Of a stretch of 64,000 nt of DNA, positions 1 through 8,522 are shown one piece after another; the first letter of the stretch is position 1; each line of letters opens with the position of its first letter. The notes under the pieces were generated by a model that saw only the letters and a list, made by a program, of their open reading frames with translations, was not told the origin of the DNA and made no database searches. The stretch comes from Alphaproteobacteria bacterium (lineage in GTDB: Bacteria; Pseudomonadota; Alphaproteobacteria; ATCC43930; CGMCC-115725), in NCBI GenBank assembly GCA_019240125.1, contig JAFAYW010000107.1:1-64000 (forward strand), given 5' to 3'. Made by a program: the position numbers and the translations under genes.

Positions 1-1
1 C

Positions 2-175
2 GATGGACATACCATCGGGTGCGATGTCACCGAGGTTCTCGGCAGCCCCGCCCGCCCGCTCTCGACCGAACAGGCGCGCGCCAAATTCGCAGCCTGCGGC
101 GCGCCCGACGCGTTATGGGACCAGGTGATGCACCTCGAATCATTGGATGACGCGGCCCGCCTGACCCACTCATAG
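2..175 (+). CDS. MmgE/PrpD family protein, C-terminal fragment (5' end outside window)
   Basis: The reading frame is open from base 2 to a TAG at 173-175 and gives 57 residues. They contain VLGSPARPLS followed by the stretch AKFAACGAPD, the usual tail pattern of the MmgE/PrpD (2-methylcitrate dehydratase-like) family, in which a G(S)PxxPLS segment precedes a KF..C element. The catalytic part lies outside the window, so substrate and activity cannot be judged. The gene converges on the leftward cupin gene, with only 14 bases between the two stops. The family call rests on this short tail alone. Confidence 0.6.
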   Translation, partial: DGHTIGCDVTEVLGSPARPLSTEQARAKFAACGAPDALWDQVMHLESLDDAARLTHS

Positions 176-189
176 GCGGCTGGCGTCGA

Positions 190-540
190 TTACTCGATCG
201 GGATGAAGATCGAATGCCTGATCTTGTTTTCGATGTGGTCGGAGAGGTGGCCCTTGCCGTGGGTGTCCTCGACGAGGATCACGTCGCCCTGCGCGATAAA
301 ACGACTTTCGCCGTCGCTCGCCGTGATCTTCACCCCGGCATCGAGATTGACGATGTATTGCCGCCGCGGCGCTGGGTGCCAATCGACATTGTGCTCGGCC
401 TCGGTCTCGCGAAAGATCACGCCGGTCGCAGGAAATTTCTTTGATAGTTTGCTGCCGCGGCGCTGCTCGATCCACTCGACCTCGATGTCGCGAAAATGCG
501 ACTCGCCCTTATCGTCCGTGTAGAGATTATGGATACGCAT
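190..540 (-). CDS. small single-domain cupin protein
   Basis: This is a 116-residue protein with a predicted all-beta, single cupin fold. The first half carries an arginine/glutamate-rich strand region. The core reads VDWHPAPRRQYIVNL, then a G-V-x-I strand, GDVILVEDTHGKGH and a final hydrophobic strand (HSIFIPIE). The histidines near residues 55 and 95-98 could bind metal, but the classical G(X)5HXH motif is not clear. It is the last gene of a leftward set that includes the flavin monooxygenase 29 bases upstream, so it may act on the same unknown substrate. ATG start. Substrate unknown. Confidence 0.7.
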   Translation of the reverse strand: MRIHNLYTDDKGESHFRDIEVEWIEQRRGSKLSKKFPATGVIFRETEAEHNVDWHPAPRRQYIVNLDAGVKITASDGESRFIAQGDVILVEDTHGKGHLSDHIENKIRHSIFIPIE

Positions 541-569
541 CCCGTTCCTCCCTGATGTTATGACAGCGT

Positions 570-1628
570 TTATTCGGCCGCCCGCGCCGGCGGGGCGTCG
601 CTGAACAGCGGCATCACCTCGGCGGCAAAGCGGCGCAGGCTGGTGCGGCCGCGCTGCCCGCCGCCCGAGCCGCCGCCATTGATCAGGACATAGCCGACCC
701 CGGCGTCGCGCAATTCCCCGAGCTTATCCGCGATCTCGCCGGGCGAGCCATACATCGCACTGCCGCGGTTCACCTGGTCGGGGTCGCCGCTGGCGCGGTC
801 CGGGCCGCCGAGCACAGTGCCGTCGGGCTGCGTCGCCAGTTTCAGCTGGCGCACCCGGTTGACGAGACGCCGTTCCAGCGCCGATTCCTTCTCATCCCTG
901 CTGTCGCACACAAAAAAGGCGCGGGTGACGCCGACCGACAGCGGGTCGAAGGTGCGGCCGCACTTCTCGATCTCGTCGCGATAGGCGGCGATCGAGCGCC
1001 CGACATCGGTCGGCGAGGCATACTGGCCGAGCAGCAGGTTTTCGCCGCGCTGCGCCACCTTGCGCACCGAGCTTTCGCCGCCGGCGCCGGTCCAGATCGG
1101 CGGGTGCGGCCGTTGCGCGGTCGGCGGCTCGACGACGATGTTGTCGTATTGCCAGTATTTGCCGCGATGCGAGAACGGCTTGTCCGAGGTCCAGCACTTG
1201 ATGATGACCTCGAGCGCCTCGTTGAAGCGCGCGTCCGCCTCGTCGATCGGCACGCTGAAGCCGGCGAACTCGTTGTAGCGATAACCCTTGCCGACACCGA
1301 AATCGAGCCGCCCGCCCGACAGCAGATCGAGCGTCGCCGCCTGCTCAGCCAGCAAGACCGGATTATGCCACGGCAACACCATGACGGCGGTGCCGAGCCG
1401 CAGATGCTTGGTGCGCGCGCCGAGCCAGGTCAGCAGGTTGATCGTTGCCGACACCTGGCCATAGCCGGTGAAATGATGCTCGACGACAAAGGTGCCGCGA
1501 AACCCGAGTGACTCGGCCTCGACATTATAGTCGATAAAGTCGCGGAAGCCCTCGCTGCTGTCGAATTCACCGCCATCCGCTGTCGTGGGTCGCCGCGCCG
1601 CCGCGCTCCCGAACAACCCGAAATGCAT
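570..1628 (-). CDS. LLM class (luciferase-like) flavin-dependent oxidoreductase
   Basis: At 352 residues this has the normal length of a bacterial luciferase-like monooxygenase (TIM barrel using reduced FMN or F420). It opens with MHFGLFGSA, the standard first beta strand of the family. It also shows FRGTFVVEHHFTGYG (substrate-pocket H-H), TWLGARTKHLRLGTAVMVLP, the DLLSGGRLDFGVGKGY signature near residue 110, and PHPPIWTGAGGESS in the phosphate-binding region. It sits between the LysR gene and the cupin gene on the same strand. A second, different LLM gene lies on the other side of the LysR gene. The substrate cannot be told; hydrocarbon, sulfonate or pesticide-like compounds are typical for the family. 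Confidence 0.85.
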   Translation of the reverse strand: MHFGLFGSAAARRPTTADGGEFDSSEGFRDFIDYNVEAESLGFRGTFVVEHHFTGYGQVSATINLLTWLGARTKHLRLGTAVMVLPWHNPVLLAEQAATLDLLSGGRLDFGVGKGYRYNEFAGFSVPIDEADARFNEALEVIIKCWTSDKPFSHRGKYWQYDNIVVEPPTAQRPHPPIWTGAGGESSVRKVAQRGENLLLGQYASPTDVGRSIAAYRDEIEKCGRTFDPLSVGVTRAFFVCDSRDEKESALERRLVNRVRQLKLATQPDGTVLGGPDRASGDPDQVNRGSAMYGSPGEIADKLGELRDAGVGYVLINGGGSGGGQRGRTSLRRFAAEVMPLFSDAPPARAAE

Positions 1629-1745
1629 TGCCGTGCTCCTGATCTTACTGAATCCGCTTTAGCCCAGCGTAGGGGACGAGTGGCCATATGCAAAATACCG
1701 GTTGTTTATCTCCGCCATAATGCATCGGCATGAATAAGTGCTGAA

Positions 1746-2696
1746 TCATGCGGTGAGGCGGAACGCGCGGGTGCGCCGGTTCGGTTGGCGCCGCAGCGGC
1801 AGGGAAAAATGCGCGCCGCGTTTCATATCGGCAACGACACCGGTTATCGTACGGGCGACGGCATCGCGCGCCAGCGAGGCGTTGCGGCTGATGCGGGCGC
1901 CGAGCGCGAGGGTGCGGAATATCCCGTCCTCGGTCATGCGGTGCGCCGCGATCAGCCCGGCGGCGCATTCGCGCGCAACCGCGGAATAGGGCAGGATCGA
2001 CGCGGCGCCGCCCTGCTGCACCATGAGGCGGATCGTTTCATGGTCGTTGACTTCGATATCGACCCGCAACTCGACGCCGCGCCCGGCAAGCAGCGCGTCC
2101 ATCGCTGCTCGCAAGCCGTCGCCCAGCACCAGCGGCGTCGCGCTTAGTTCGTCGCCGCTTACACAACCGACGGCGCGCGCCCCGGGCTTGGTGATCAGCA
2201 CCATCTCCTCCTCGGCGAGGGGCGTCGAGACGATCAGCCGGCTGCGCGACAGTTCCGACAGCAGGGCGATATCGACGCGGCCATCAATGATGAATTCTTC
2301 GAGCCGCACCATGCCGGCATGCATGACCTTGAGCTCCACGCGCGGAAATTCGCGGCGCATCTGGGCGAACAGATGCGGCACCAGGACCGGACATAGGGTC
2401 GGGGTGATGCCGAGGATGATGCGGCCGCTGGGATGCGCATCCTGGGCGCGGATTTCGTCGCCGGTGCGCTCGACATCGCGCAGGATGCGGGTCGCCCCCT
2501 CGAGCAGCCGCTCGCCGGCCTCGGTCAGTCGCACACCGCGATTGGCGCGGGTGAACAGGACGACGCCGAGTTCCTCCTCGAGGCGCTGCACATGCCGCGT
2601 CAGCGCCGGCTGCGCCAGGTGCAGGTGAGCCGCGGCCCGCGTGATGCTGCCAAGCTCGGCGATACGGACGAAATAATTGAGGCTGCGCAATTCCAT
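1746..2696 (-). CDS. LysR family transcriptional regulator
   Basis: This 316-residue protein starts at the ATG at 2694-2696. A GTG five codons upstream is possible, but LysR proteins usually begin M-x-L-R-x-L-x-Y-F, as here. Residues 1-60 form the winged helix-turn-helix (SITRAAAHLHLAQPALTRH, then LEEELGVVLF.R). The rest is the two-lobed periplasmic-binding-like effector domain, with the typical PHLFAQMRREFPRVEL strand. It is divergent from the LLM monooxygenase gene at 2828, with 131 bases between the starts, the usual layout for a LysR protein controlling its neighbour. The C-terminal 30 residues are very arginine-rich and may be poorly conserved. Confidence 0.9.
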   Translation of the reverse strand: MELRSLNYFVRIAELGSITRAAAHLHLAQPALTRHVQRLEEELGVVLFTRANRGVRLTEAGERLLEGATRILRDVERTGDEIRAQDAHPSGRIILGITPTLCPVLVPHLFAQMRREFPRVELKVMHAGMVRLEEFIIDGRVDIALLSELSRSRLIVSTPLAEEEMVLITKPGARAVGCVSGDELSATPLVLGDGLRAAMDALLAGRGVELRVDIEVNDHETIRLMVQQGGAASILPYSAVARECAAGLIAAHRMTEDGIFRTLALGARISRNASLARDAVARTITGVVADMKRGAHFSLPLRRQPNRRTRAFRLTA

Positions 2697-2726
2697 GGCA
2701 GCATCGTACACAAGGTTTTGAGGTCA

Positions 2727-2775
2727 TGCCGCAATGTTATGGCAGCCTGCAAAACAAAGGCATTTGTGCGATGCC
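2727..2775. promoter_or_regulatory. possible LysR operator region in divergent promoter
   Basis: The intergenic region between the LysR gene and the divergent LLM gene holds two short inverted repeats: TGCC-N10-GGCA at 2727-2744 and GGCAT-N7-ATGCC at 2759-2775. The second also pairs at a distance with GCATCG..ACAA at 2701-2713. LysR proteins usually bind such interrupted dyads (T-N11-A class) in the shared promoter. The assignment rests on position and symmetry only. Confidence 0.35.
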
Positions 2776-2827
2776 CACGGCGCGCCTACGCTGCTCATGA
2801 CAGACAAGTTGCAGCATCGAGGTCGCC

Positions 2828-3859
2828 ATGGAATTCGGCTGGTATCACGAGATTCACCGGCAAAAGCCAGGGCAATCCGATGCCGACGCCTTTGAACAGG
2901 CGCTGCAGCAGGCCGAGGCCGCCGATCGCTGGGGCCTGGATGGGTTCTGGCTGGCGGAAATCCACCAGCAGGCCGACCGTTCGGTGGTCAGCGCGCCGCT
3001 CAGTGTCGCCATGGCCGTTGCGTGCCGCACCAAGCGCATCAAGGTTGGCACGGCGGTGCAGGTATTGCCGCTGACCCATCCGCTGCGCCTTGCCGAAGAA
3101 ACCGCGACGGTCGATCAGATCAGCGGCGGCCGCCTGATGCTCGGTGTCGGGCGCAGCGGCAACCCGCGCGGCTATCGCGCATACGGCGTAGATTATGGAG
3201 AGAGCCGTGAGCGCTTCTACGAGACGCTCGATATCCTGGTGAAGATGTGGACCCAGGACGAGATGTCGTACCAGGGCAAGTTTCACACCTTCGAGAATGT
3301 GCGGGCGGTGCCGCGGCCCTTCCAGAAGCCGCACCCGCCGATCCGGATCGCGGGCGCCAGCGAAGACACCTTCCCGATGCTCGGCACGCTCGGTTACCCG
3401 TTATTCGTGTCGGTGCGCAGCGGCTCGCTTGCCGGTCTCGCGCCGGACCTCAAGGTCTATCGCGACGCCTATGCCGAGGCCGGCCACCCCGGTCGCGGCA
3501 ATGTGCATCTGCGGCTGTCGATGCATGTGTCCGATACCGATCAGAAGGCGTTCGATGAGGCCGAACCGAGCATCATGGAAGGGTACAAGACCTACGCCAA
3601 CCGGATCGAGGGCTCGCCCAACAGGCGCCGCCGCGATGAAGTCGTAGATGTTCGCACGACAACCTATCAGAAGATCCTCAACGAGAAGGTTGTCGTCGGC
3701 GGACCCGAGCGGGTGACGGACCAGTTGCTGATGTTGCGCGACGAGCTCGGCATCGACGGTGTATTGGTCGAGCTCAATTTTGGCGCGATGATCCCCGCCG
3801 AGATGATGATGCATTCGCTGCAGCTGCTGTGCGAAAAGGTTATGCCGCGCTTCAAATAA
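2828..3859 (+). CDS. LLM class flavin-dependent oxidoreductase, divergent from LysR
   Basis: This is a 343-residue luciferase-like monooxygenase. Family features in order: MEFGWYHEIH at the N-terminus, WGLDGFWLAEIHQQ (substrate side), CRTKRIKVGTAVQVLPL, the ATVDQISGGRLMLGVGRSG signature at about 98-116, PHPPIRIAGASED at about 170, and GPERVTDQLLMLRDE near the C-terminus, the usual 'GtPeeVad' helix. It is the likely target of the divergent LysR gene. It is clearly paralogous to, but not a duplicate of, the leftward LLM gene at 570-1628, so the two may act on related substrates. Its own reductase partner is not in the window. Confidence 0.88.
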   Translation: MEFGWYHEIHRQKPGQSDADAFEQALQQAEAADRWGLDGFWLAEIHQQADRSVVSAPLSVAMAVACRTKRIKVGTAVQVLPLTHPLRLAEETATVDQISGGRLMLGVGRSGNPRGYRAYGVDYGESRERFYETLDILVKMWTQDEMSYQGKFHTFENVRAVPRPFQKPHPPIRIAGASEDTFPMLGTLGYPLFVSVRSGSLAGLAPDLKVYRDAYAEAGHPGRGNVHLRLSMHVSDTDQKAFDEAEPSIMEGYKTYANRIEGSPNRRRRDEVVDVRTTTYQKILNEKVVVGGPERVTDQLLMLRDELGIDGVLVELNFGAMIPAEMMMHSLQLLCEKVMPRFK

Positions 3860-4041
3860 GCGGGCTTGTCGAGCGCGAAACTACGCGCGACACAGTAAAT
3901 CGGGCGAGGGCGGGCACTACGCCGCACCCCCGCCATGCCGCCGCAATAGTGGCGATAAAGCGGCAACTGTGCTTAAGGTGGCGCCTGCGGTGGCCGTGAT
4001 ACGATTCCGGCTCGCCGTTCCCGCCCCTTGAGTGAGACACG

Positions 4042-5373
4042 ATGACGATTGCCGCCGCGCCGCCTTCCCACCCGGCCGCCGCCGACAGAGCGCTCGAAGC
4101 CCGCGTGATGCGGCGCGTGTTCTGGCGGCTGATGCCGTTTCTGCTGTTCGCCTACCTGATCTGCTATATCGACCGGGTCAATGTCGGGTTCGCCTCATTG
4201 CAGATGAACAAGGCGCTCGGCCTCGACCCCAAGATTTACGGGCTTGGTGCCGGCATCTTCTTCCTCGGCTATTTCATCCTGGAGGTGCCGAGCAACCTGG
4301 CGCTCGAACGGTTTGGCGCGCGCACCTGGATCGCGCGCATCATGATCACCTGGGGGCTGATCTCCGGCGCGATGGCGTTCATCGGCGGGTCCACGTCGTT
4401 TCTCGTCATGCGCGTGCTGCTGGGCGCTGCCGAGGCCGGGTTTTTCCCGGGCGTGATCCTGTATCTGACCTACTGGTTTCCGGCGGAGCAACGGGCCCGC
4501 ATCGTGGGCATCTTCATGGTCGCGATCCCCGCCGCCGGGCTGATCGGATCGCCGTTGTCGGGTGCCATCCTCAGCCTCGATGGCGCGCTTGGCTATGCCG
4601 GGTGGCAGTGGGTGTTTCTGCTGGAGGCAGCGCCGGCGGTGCTTGGCGGCATCGTCGCGTTCGTTTGGCTGACCGACCGGCCGACCAGCGCCAGCTGGCT
4701 CGCCGCCGACGAGCGCGACTGGCTGATCGCCAAGCTCGACGCCGAGCGGCGCCGCGCCACGGCGGTGCCCCACCTGTCGCTCTGGCAGGTGCTCGCCAAC
4801 CCATACGTGCTGGTGTTGGCGCTGGTCTATTCCGGCGCGGCCGGTGCCAGCAGCGCCCTGGCGTTATGGCAGCCGCAAATTCTCAAATCCTTTGGGCTCA
4901 GCAATATCGAGACCGGTTTTGTCAACGCCATCCCCTACGGCATCGCCGCGGTGCTGATGGTGATCTGGGGCAGGCGCTCGGATCGCAGTGGTGAGCGCGT
5001 CTGGCATAATGCCATACCGCTCAGCTGGATCGTCATCGCGCTGCTTTGCACGCTGTTCGTGCAAGGGCAGCTATGGATCATGGTGGCGCTGCTGGCCGTC
5101 GTGCTGTCCGGCACCTATGCCTGCAAAGGACCGTTCTGGGCGCTGTCATCCGAGATGCTCGGGCCCGCCGCCGCTGCAGCGGGGCTGGCGCAGATCAATG
5201 CGCTCGGCAACCTTGCCGGGTTCGTCACCAACTATCTGCTGGGCTGGATCAAGGATGAAACCGGCAGCTTTGCCTTGTCGCTGATGCCGATCGTCGTGCT
5301 GTCGGCAGCCGGGATGATCGCCGTGCTGCTGATCGGCCGGGGCCGCCCGCGTACCGTCGCGCTAAGCACCTGA
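4042..5373 (+). CDS. MFS transporter, anion:cation symporter-like (ACS) family
   Basis: This 443-residue protein has about 12 hydrophobic segments. The N-terminal half shows the ACS hallmarks: YIDRVNVGFASLQM in TM1-loop, LGYFILEVPSNLALERFGAR in TM2, and a TM4/5 region RVLLGAAEAGFFPGVILYL followed by YWFPAEQRAR. Family members take up organic acids, sugar acids or phthalate-type compounds with protons. It follows the LLM gene after 182 bases that contain no recognisable gene, so it may import the substrate of the oxidoreductases, but cotranscription is not evident. Substrate unassigned. Confidence 0.88.
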   Translation: MTIAAAPPSHPAAADRALEARVMRRVFWRLMPFLLFAYLICYIDRVNVGFASLQMNKALGLDPKIYGLGAGIFFLGYFILEVPSNLALERFGARTWIARIMITWGLISGAMAFIGGSTSFLVMRVLLGAAEAGFFPGVILYLTYWFPAEQRARIVGIFMVAIPAAGLIGSPLSGAILSLDGALGYAGWQWVFLLEAAPAVLGGIVAFVWLTDRPTSASWLAADERDWLIAKLDAERRRATAVPHLSLWQVLANPYVLVLALVYSGAAGASSALALWQPQILKSFGLSNIETGFVNAIPYGIAAVLMVIWGRRSDRSGERVWHNAIPLSWIVIALLCTLFVQGQLWIMVALLAVVLSGTYACKGPFWALSSEMLGPAAAAAGLAQINALGNLAGFVTNYLLGWIKDETGSFALSLMPIVVLSAAGMIAVLLIGRGRPRTVALST

Positions 5374-5408
5374 AGCCCGTCGCGGCCGGTCATTCCGCGC
5401 CGTGGACA

Positions 5409-6014
5409 ATGAGCCGGCTGGGCGGTACCAGCCAACCGACGAATTGGGGCCGCGGCTTGGAAGCGTTTATCGTATCGGCCGCGGTCGTGGGCCTCGCCGA
5501 GATCGGCGACAAGACACAGATCCTGTCGCTGATGCTGGCGGCGCGATTTCAACGGCCGCTGCCGATTATCGGCGGTATCTTCATCGCCACGATCGCTAAC
5601 CATGCCGTCGCCGGTTTCGCCGGGACGCTGTTCGGTGCCTGGTTGAATGGACCCTGGCTGCGCTGGATCCTGGCGGCGTCGTTCTTTGCGGTCGCCATCT
5701 GGGCATCGTTTCCCGACAGGGCGGATGATGACGATGTCGGGCGAATGCCGCGGGCCGGCGCGTTTATGACCACGCTCTGCGCGTTTTTTCTGGCTGAGAT
5801 CGGCGACAAGACGCAGATCGCGACAGTGGAACTGGCCGCCCGCTTCGCGCAGTTCTGGCCCGTCGTCGCCGGCACCACGCTCGGCATGATGCTGGCGAAC
5901 GTGCCGGCTGTGCTGATCGGCCACCGCGCCGCCGATCGTCTGCCCGTACGGGCGATCCGGCTGGTCGCGGCGGCGGTCTTCGCGGTGCTGGGGATCGTCA
6001 CGCTGCTGCGGTGA
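5409..6014 (+). CDS. GDT1/TMEM165 (UPF0016) family cation transporter
   Basis: This 201-residue membrane protein is built from two homologous halves. Each carries the family signature E-x-G-D-K-T: AEIGDKTQILSLMLAARF near residue 35 and AEIGDKTQIATVELAARF near residue 130. The acidic residues of the two motifs form the ion path in this family, which exports Mn2+ or Ca2+ across the inner membrane (MneA-like). About six transmembrane segments are visible. It starts 35 bases after the MFS gene on the same strand, so the two may share a transcript. It converges on the repeat-protein gene. Confidence 0.9.
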   Translation: MSRLGGTSQPTNWGRGLEAFIVSAAVVGLAEIGDKTQILSLMLAARFQRPLPIIGGIFIATIANHAVAGFAGTLFGAWLNGPWLRWILAASFFAVAIWASFPDRADDDDVGRMPRAGAFMTTLCAFFLAEIGDKTQIATVELAARFAQFWPVVAGTTLGMMLANVPAVLIGHRAADRLPVRAIRLVAAAVFAVLGIVTLLR

Positions 6015-6045
6015 CCGGCCCAGCGTGTTTACGTCCTCAAGCGCG

Positions 6046-8343
6046 TCAGGTCTTGAAGAATGACGTATTGAAGTCGGCTTGCGGCACGCCGACCAGCGTC
6101 ATCACGGTGCCGTCGGGCAGGGTCATCTGCGTGCTGGCGACACCGTTCACGCTGATCTGGGACGAGGTCGCGACGATCGCGGAATTCAGCCCCGCTGTCT
6201 CATTCTGATAGAACAGGTAGTCGGTGGGGGTGCCTCCCATCTCGGAGAACCCCGTGACTGTGACCTGGGCCGCGGAGGCCCCCGGCAGCGCGGCGTTGAC
6301 GGTCACGGCGCCCGCCGTAGCGCCATAGGTCACCGCCGCGACGCTGTCATTGCTGCCGAAGCCGATCGAGGCCCCATTGATCGAAGTCGCATGCGTGAAC
6401 AGGTCCGTGCCGGCGGCTCCAACACCGACGCCGATCCGGTCGCCCTGACCGCCAAACACCGAGTCGCCGCCATTGCTGGCGGTAATCGTATCATTCACCG
6501 CCCCTGTATCGGCGCCGAGCCCGTTGATGGTGGCGCTGCCCCGCGACCCGGTGAGGTTGATCACATCATTGCCGCTGCCCGGGTTGTAGTTGAGCGAGGC
6601 GCCGCCGCCGCCATTTATCGTGTCGCCCGCCGCACCGGCGACCGTGGAGCCGATAATATTGTCGGTGCCACCCGAGCCGAGGTTGATCAACGTCCCGACG
6701 CCGCCAGGGCCGGTCGCTCCGCCGCCGCGACCATCGACATACTGGCTGACCGAACCCAGATTGACCGTGTCGCCGGTCCCGGCATAAACCGAGGCGTTGC
6801 CGGCGCCGAGCGTCACCAGGTTGTTGCCAGCCGTCGCGTTGATCGACGCATTGCCGGTCTGGTTGGCAAAGCTGACAACGTCGCCCTTGCCCAGCGCCTG
6901 GATCTGCGCCTGAGCACTGCCGCCAAACACCGTATCGGCACCGGCGCCGGTCACCGGCGCGGTCGATCCGATAAAGATATCGAAGCCGCTTCCCGAGCCG
7001 ATCTGGACGTTGGCGCTGCCGCGCGTGCCATCGACGTATTGGCTACCCGAGCCCAGCGCGATCGCGTCGCCGACGCCGGCGTAAATCGTGGCATTGCCGC
7101 CACCCATCGTGATCGCGTTGCCGCCGGCCGTCGCATTGATCGTCGCGTTGTTGGTCTGGGCCGCGAAATTGACGAGGTCGCCGGCGCCCAGGCCCTGGAT
7201 CTGAGCCTGCGCGGCACCGCCGGTCAGCGTGTCGACGCCGGCACTGCCGGTCCGCGCCAGCGAGCCAATCAGGATGTCGAAGCCGCCGGATGTGCCGGCC
7301 GCGATGCGCTGCCCGCCCAGGGTCCCGTCAACATACTGATTGCCCGACCCGAGGTTGATCGTGTCGCCAACCCCGCCATAAACGGTGGCGGGTCCGCTTC
7401 CGAGGGTCACGAGATTGTTGCCGGCGGTGGCGTTGATCGTCGCGTTGCCGCTCTGGGCGGCAAAATTGACGATGTCGCCTTTGCCGAGTCCCTCGATCAA
7501 TGCCGCCGCGGCACCGCCGGTCAGCGTATCGGCGGGGGTGCCGCTGGCCGCGCTGGTCGAGCCGATGATCGTGTCGGCGCCGCCTGAGCCCATCGCGATC
7601 GACATGTTGCCGGCGGTTCCGTCGACGTAGTTGTTGCCCGCGCCCCCAATGATCGTGTCGCCGGCGCCGCCAAAGATCGTCGACTGGCCCGCGCCACCCG
7701 TGATGAATTGCTTTCCGGCCGCGGCGTTGATCAGATCGGCTCCGCTGCCGCCGATGATCGTGTCGTTCTGCGCGCCAAAGACCGTGCTGGCGCCGCTGCC
7801 GCCGGTGCCGGTAATCGTGTCGCCGGCGCCGCCGAAGATCGTCGATTGCCCGACGCCGCCGGTGATCTGCATCGATCCGGCGGTTCCGTCGATATAAACG
7901 GTGCCGCTGGTCCCGTTGATCGTGTCGCCAGCGCCGCCATAGACGGTGTTAGCCCCGGTGCCCGCGATCACGAGCTGCTGGCCGGAAATCGCATTCAGCA
8001 GGTCATTGCCGGCGCCACCGGTCAGCGTGTCGCCATGCGCGCCGTTGATCGTCTGCGCGCCGGTGCTGAGGAGTGTGATCGCATCGTTCGTACCGGTATC
8101 CGAGATACCGTAGTTGCCCGCCAGCAACTGCACCGACTGGCCGGTGCCGCCGGGCAATAGCGCCGCGCTCTGATACCCCTGACCGTAGGGGATGCTGTAC
8201 GATGTGCCGTTCGGGTTGGTGACCAGAACGATGTTGAAGTCGGCCGGGTTGCCCTGCGGCAGATTATTGCCGTTGGCGGAAGGCACGAGATTTACCGCCT
8301 GGCCAGGCGCGTAAAAAATGTACTGGCTGCCCGGTGACGCCAT
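6046..8343 (-). CDS. large glycine/aspartate-rich repeat protein, RTX-like, probably secreted
   Basis: This 765-residue protein starts at the ATG at 8341-8343, which has a GGGGG tract 8 bases upstream. An in-frame TTG ten codons earlier is also open. There is no Sec signal peptide. After an N-terminal domain of about 100 residues come short RTX-like turns (LTGGAGNDLL, FGGAGDTI repeated), then four tandem units of about 99 residues, each containing a Q/N-YVDG core, a GxDxIIGS segment and a GLGxGDxVxFA segment. The last 200 residues match the C-terminus of the neighbour at 8523-11033 and end PDGTVMTL..NTSFF. This architecture suggests type I secretion and Ca2+-dependent beta-roll folding. No ABC/HlyD/TolC genes are in the window. 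Function unknown. Confidence 0.75.
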   Translation of the reverse strand: MASPGSQYIFYAPGQAVNLVPSANGNNLPQGNPADFNIVLVTNPNGTSYSIPYGQGYQSAALLPGGTGQSVQLLAGNYGISDTGTNDAITLLSTGAQTINGAHGDTLTGGAGNDLLNAISGQQLVIAGTGANTVYGGAGDTINGTSGTVYIDGTAGSMQITGGVGQSTIFGGAGDTITGTGGSGASTVFGAQNDTIIGGSGADLINAAAGKQFITGGAGQSTIFGGAGDTIIGGAGNNYVDGTAGNMSIAMGSGGADTIIGSTSAASGTPADTLTGGAAAALIEGLGKGDIVNFAAQSGNATINATAGNNLVTLGSGPATVYGGVGDTINLGSGNQYVDGTLGGQRIAAGTSGGFDILIGSLARTGSAGVDTLTGGAAQAQIQGLGAGDLVNFAAQTNNATINATAGGNAITMGGGNATIYAGVGDAIALGSGSQYVDGTRGSANVQIGSGSGFDIFIGSTAPVTGAGADTVFGGSAQAQIQALGKGDVVSFANQTGNASINATAGNNLVTLGAGNASVYAGTGDTVNLGSVSQYVDGRGGGATGPGGVGTLINLGSGGTDNIIGSTVAGAAGDTINGGGGASLNYNPGSGNDVINLTGSRGSATINGLGADTGAVNDTITASNGGDSVFGGQGDRIGVGVGAAGTDLFTHATSINGASIGFGSNDSVAAVTYGATAGAVTVNAALPGASAAQVTVTGFSEMGGTPTDYLFYQNETAGLNSAIVATSSQISVNGVASTQMTLPDGTVMTLVGVPQADFNTSFFKT
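6619..7665 (-). repeat. four tandem ~99-residue protein repeats in the 6046-8343 gene
   Basis: Counted from the upstream TTG, the YVDG core recurs at residues 249, 347, 446 and 545, a spacing of 98, 99 and 99. The linking segment (A-S/T-I-N-A-T-A-G) recurs at 311, 410 and 509. At DNA level the units are clearly diverged, so the array is old rather than a fresh amplification. Confidence 0.85.
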
Positions 8344-8376
8344 CGTCGAAGCCCCCACGATAATTGTGCCCAACTC

Positions 8377-8399
8377 GGCTGCCTATCTGGCAGGCAGCC
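8377..8399. repeat. 7-bp stem inverted repeat between the two repeat-protein genes
   Basis: GGCTGCC at 8377-8383 pairs perfectly with GGCAGCC at 8393-8399, with a 9-base loop. It lies just upstream of the downstream gene's start on the leftward strand. There is no T tract, so it is not a convincing terminator. It could be leader structure or an operator. Confidence 0.35.
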
Positions 8400-8522
8400 T
8401 TGAGCAGAACGGCAGGGTGGCGGGTTTAGTTGCTCCCTTGCCGGACTTCACGGGACGACCGCGCTATCGGGCTACTTCCGCGCGAATTAGAGCCCGCCGG
8501 GCGACCGGGCCCTCGCGACGCG

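Noticed and set aside
6079..7587. 502-codon open frame antisense to the first repeat-protein gene
   Set aside because: It only mirrors the ~99-residue repeats of the sense gene and has no features of its own.
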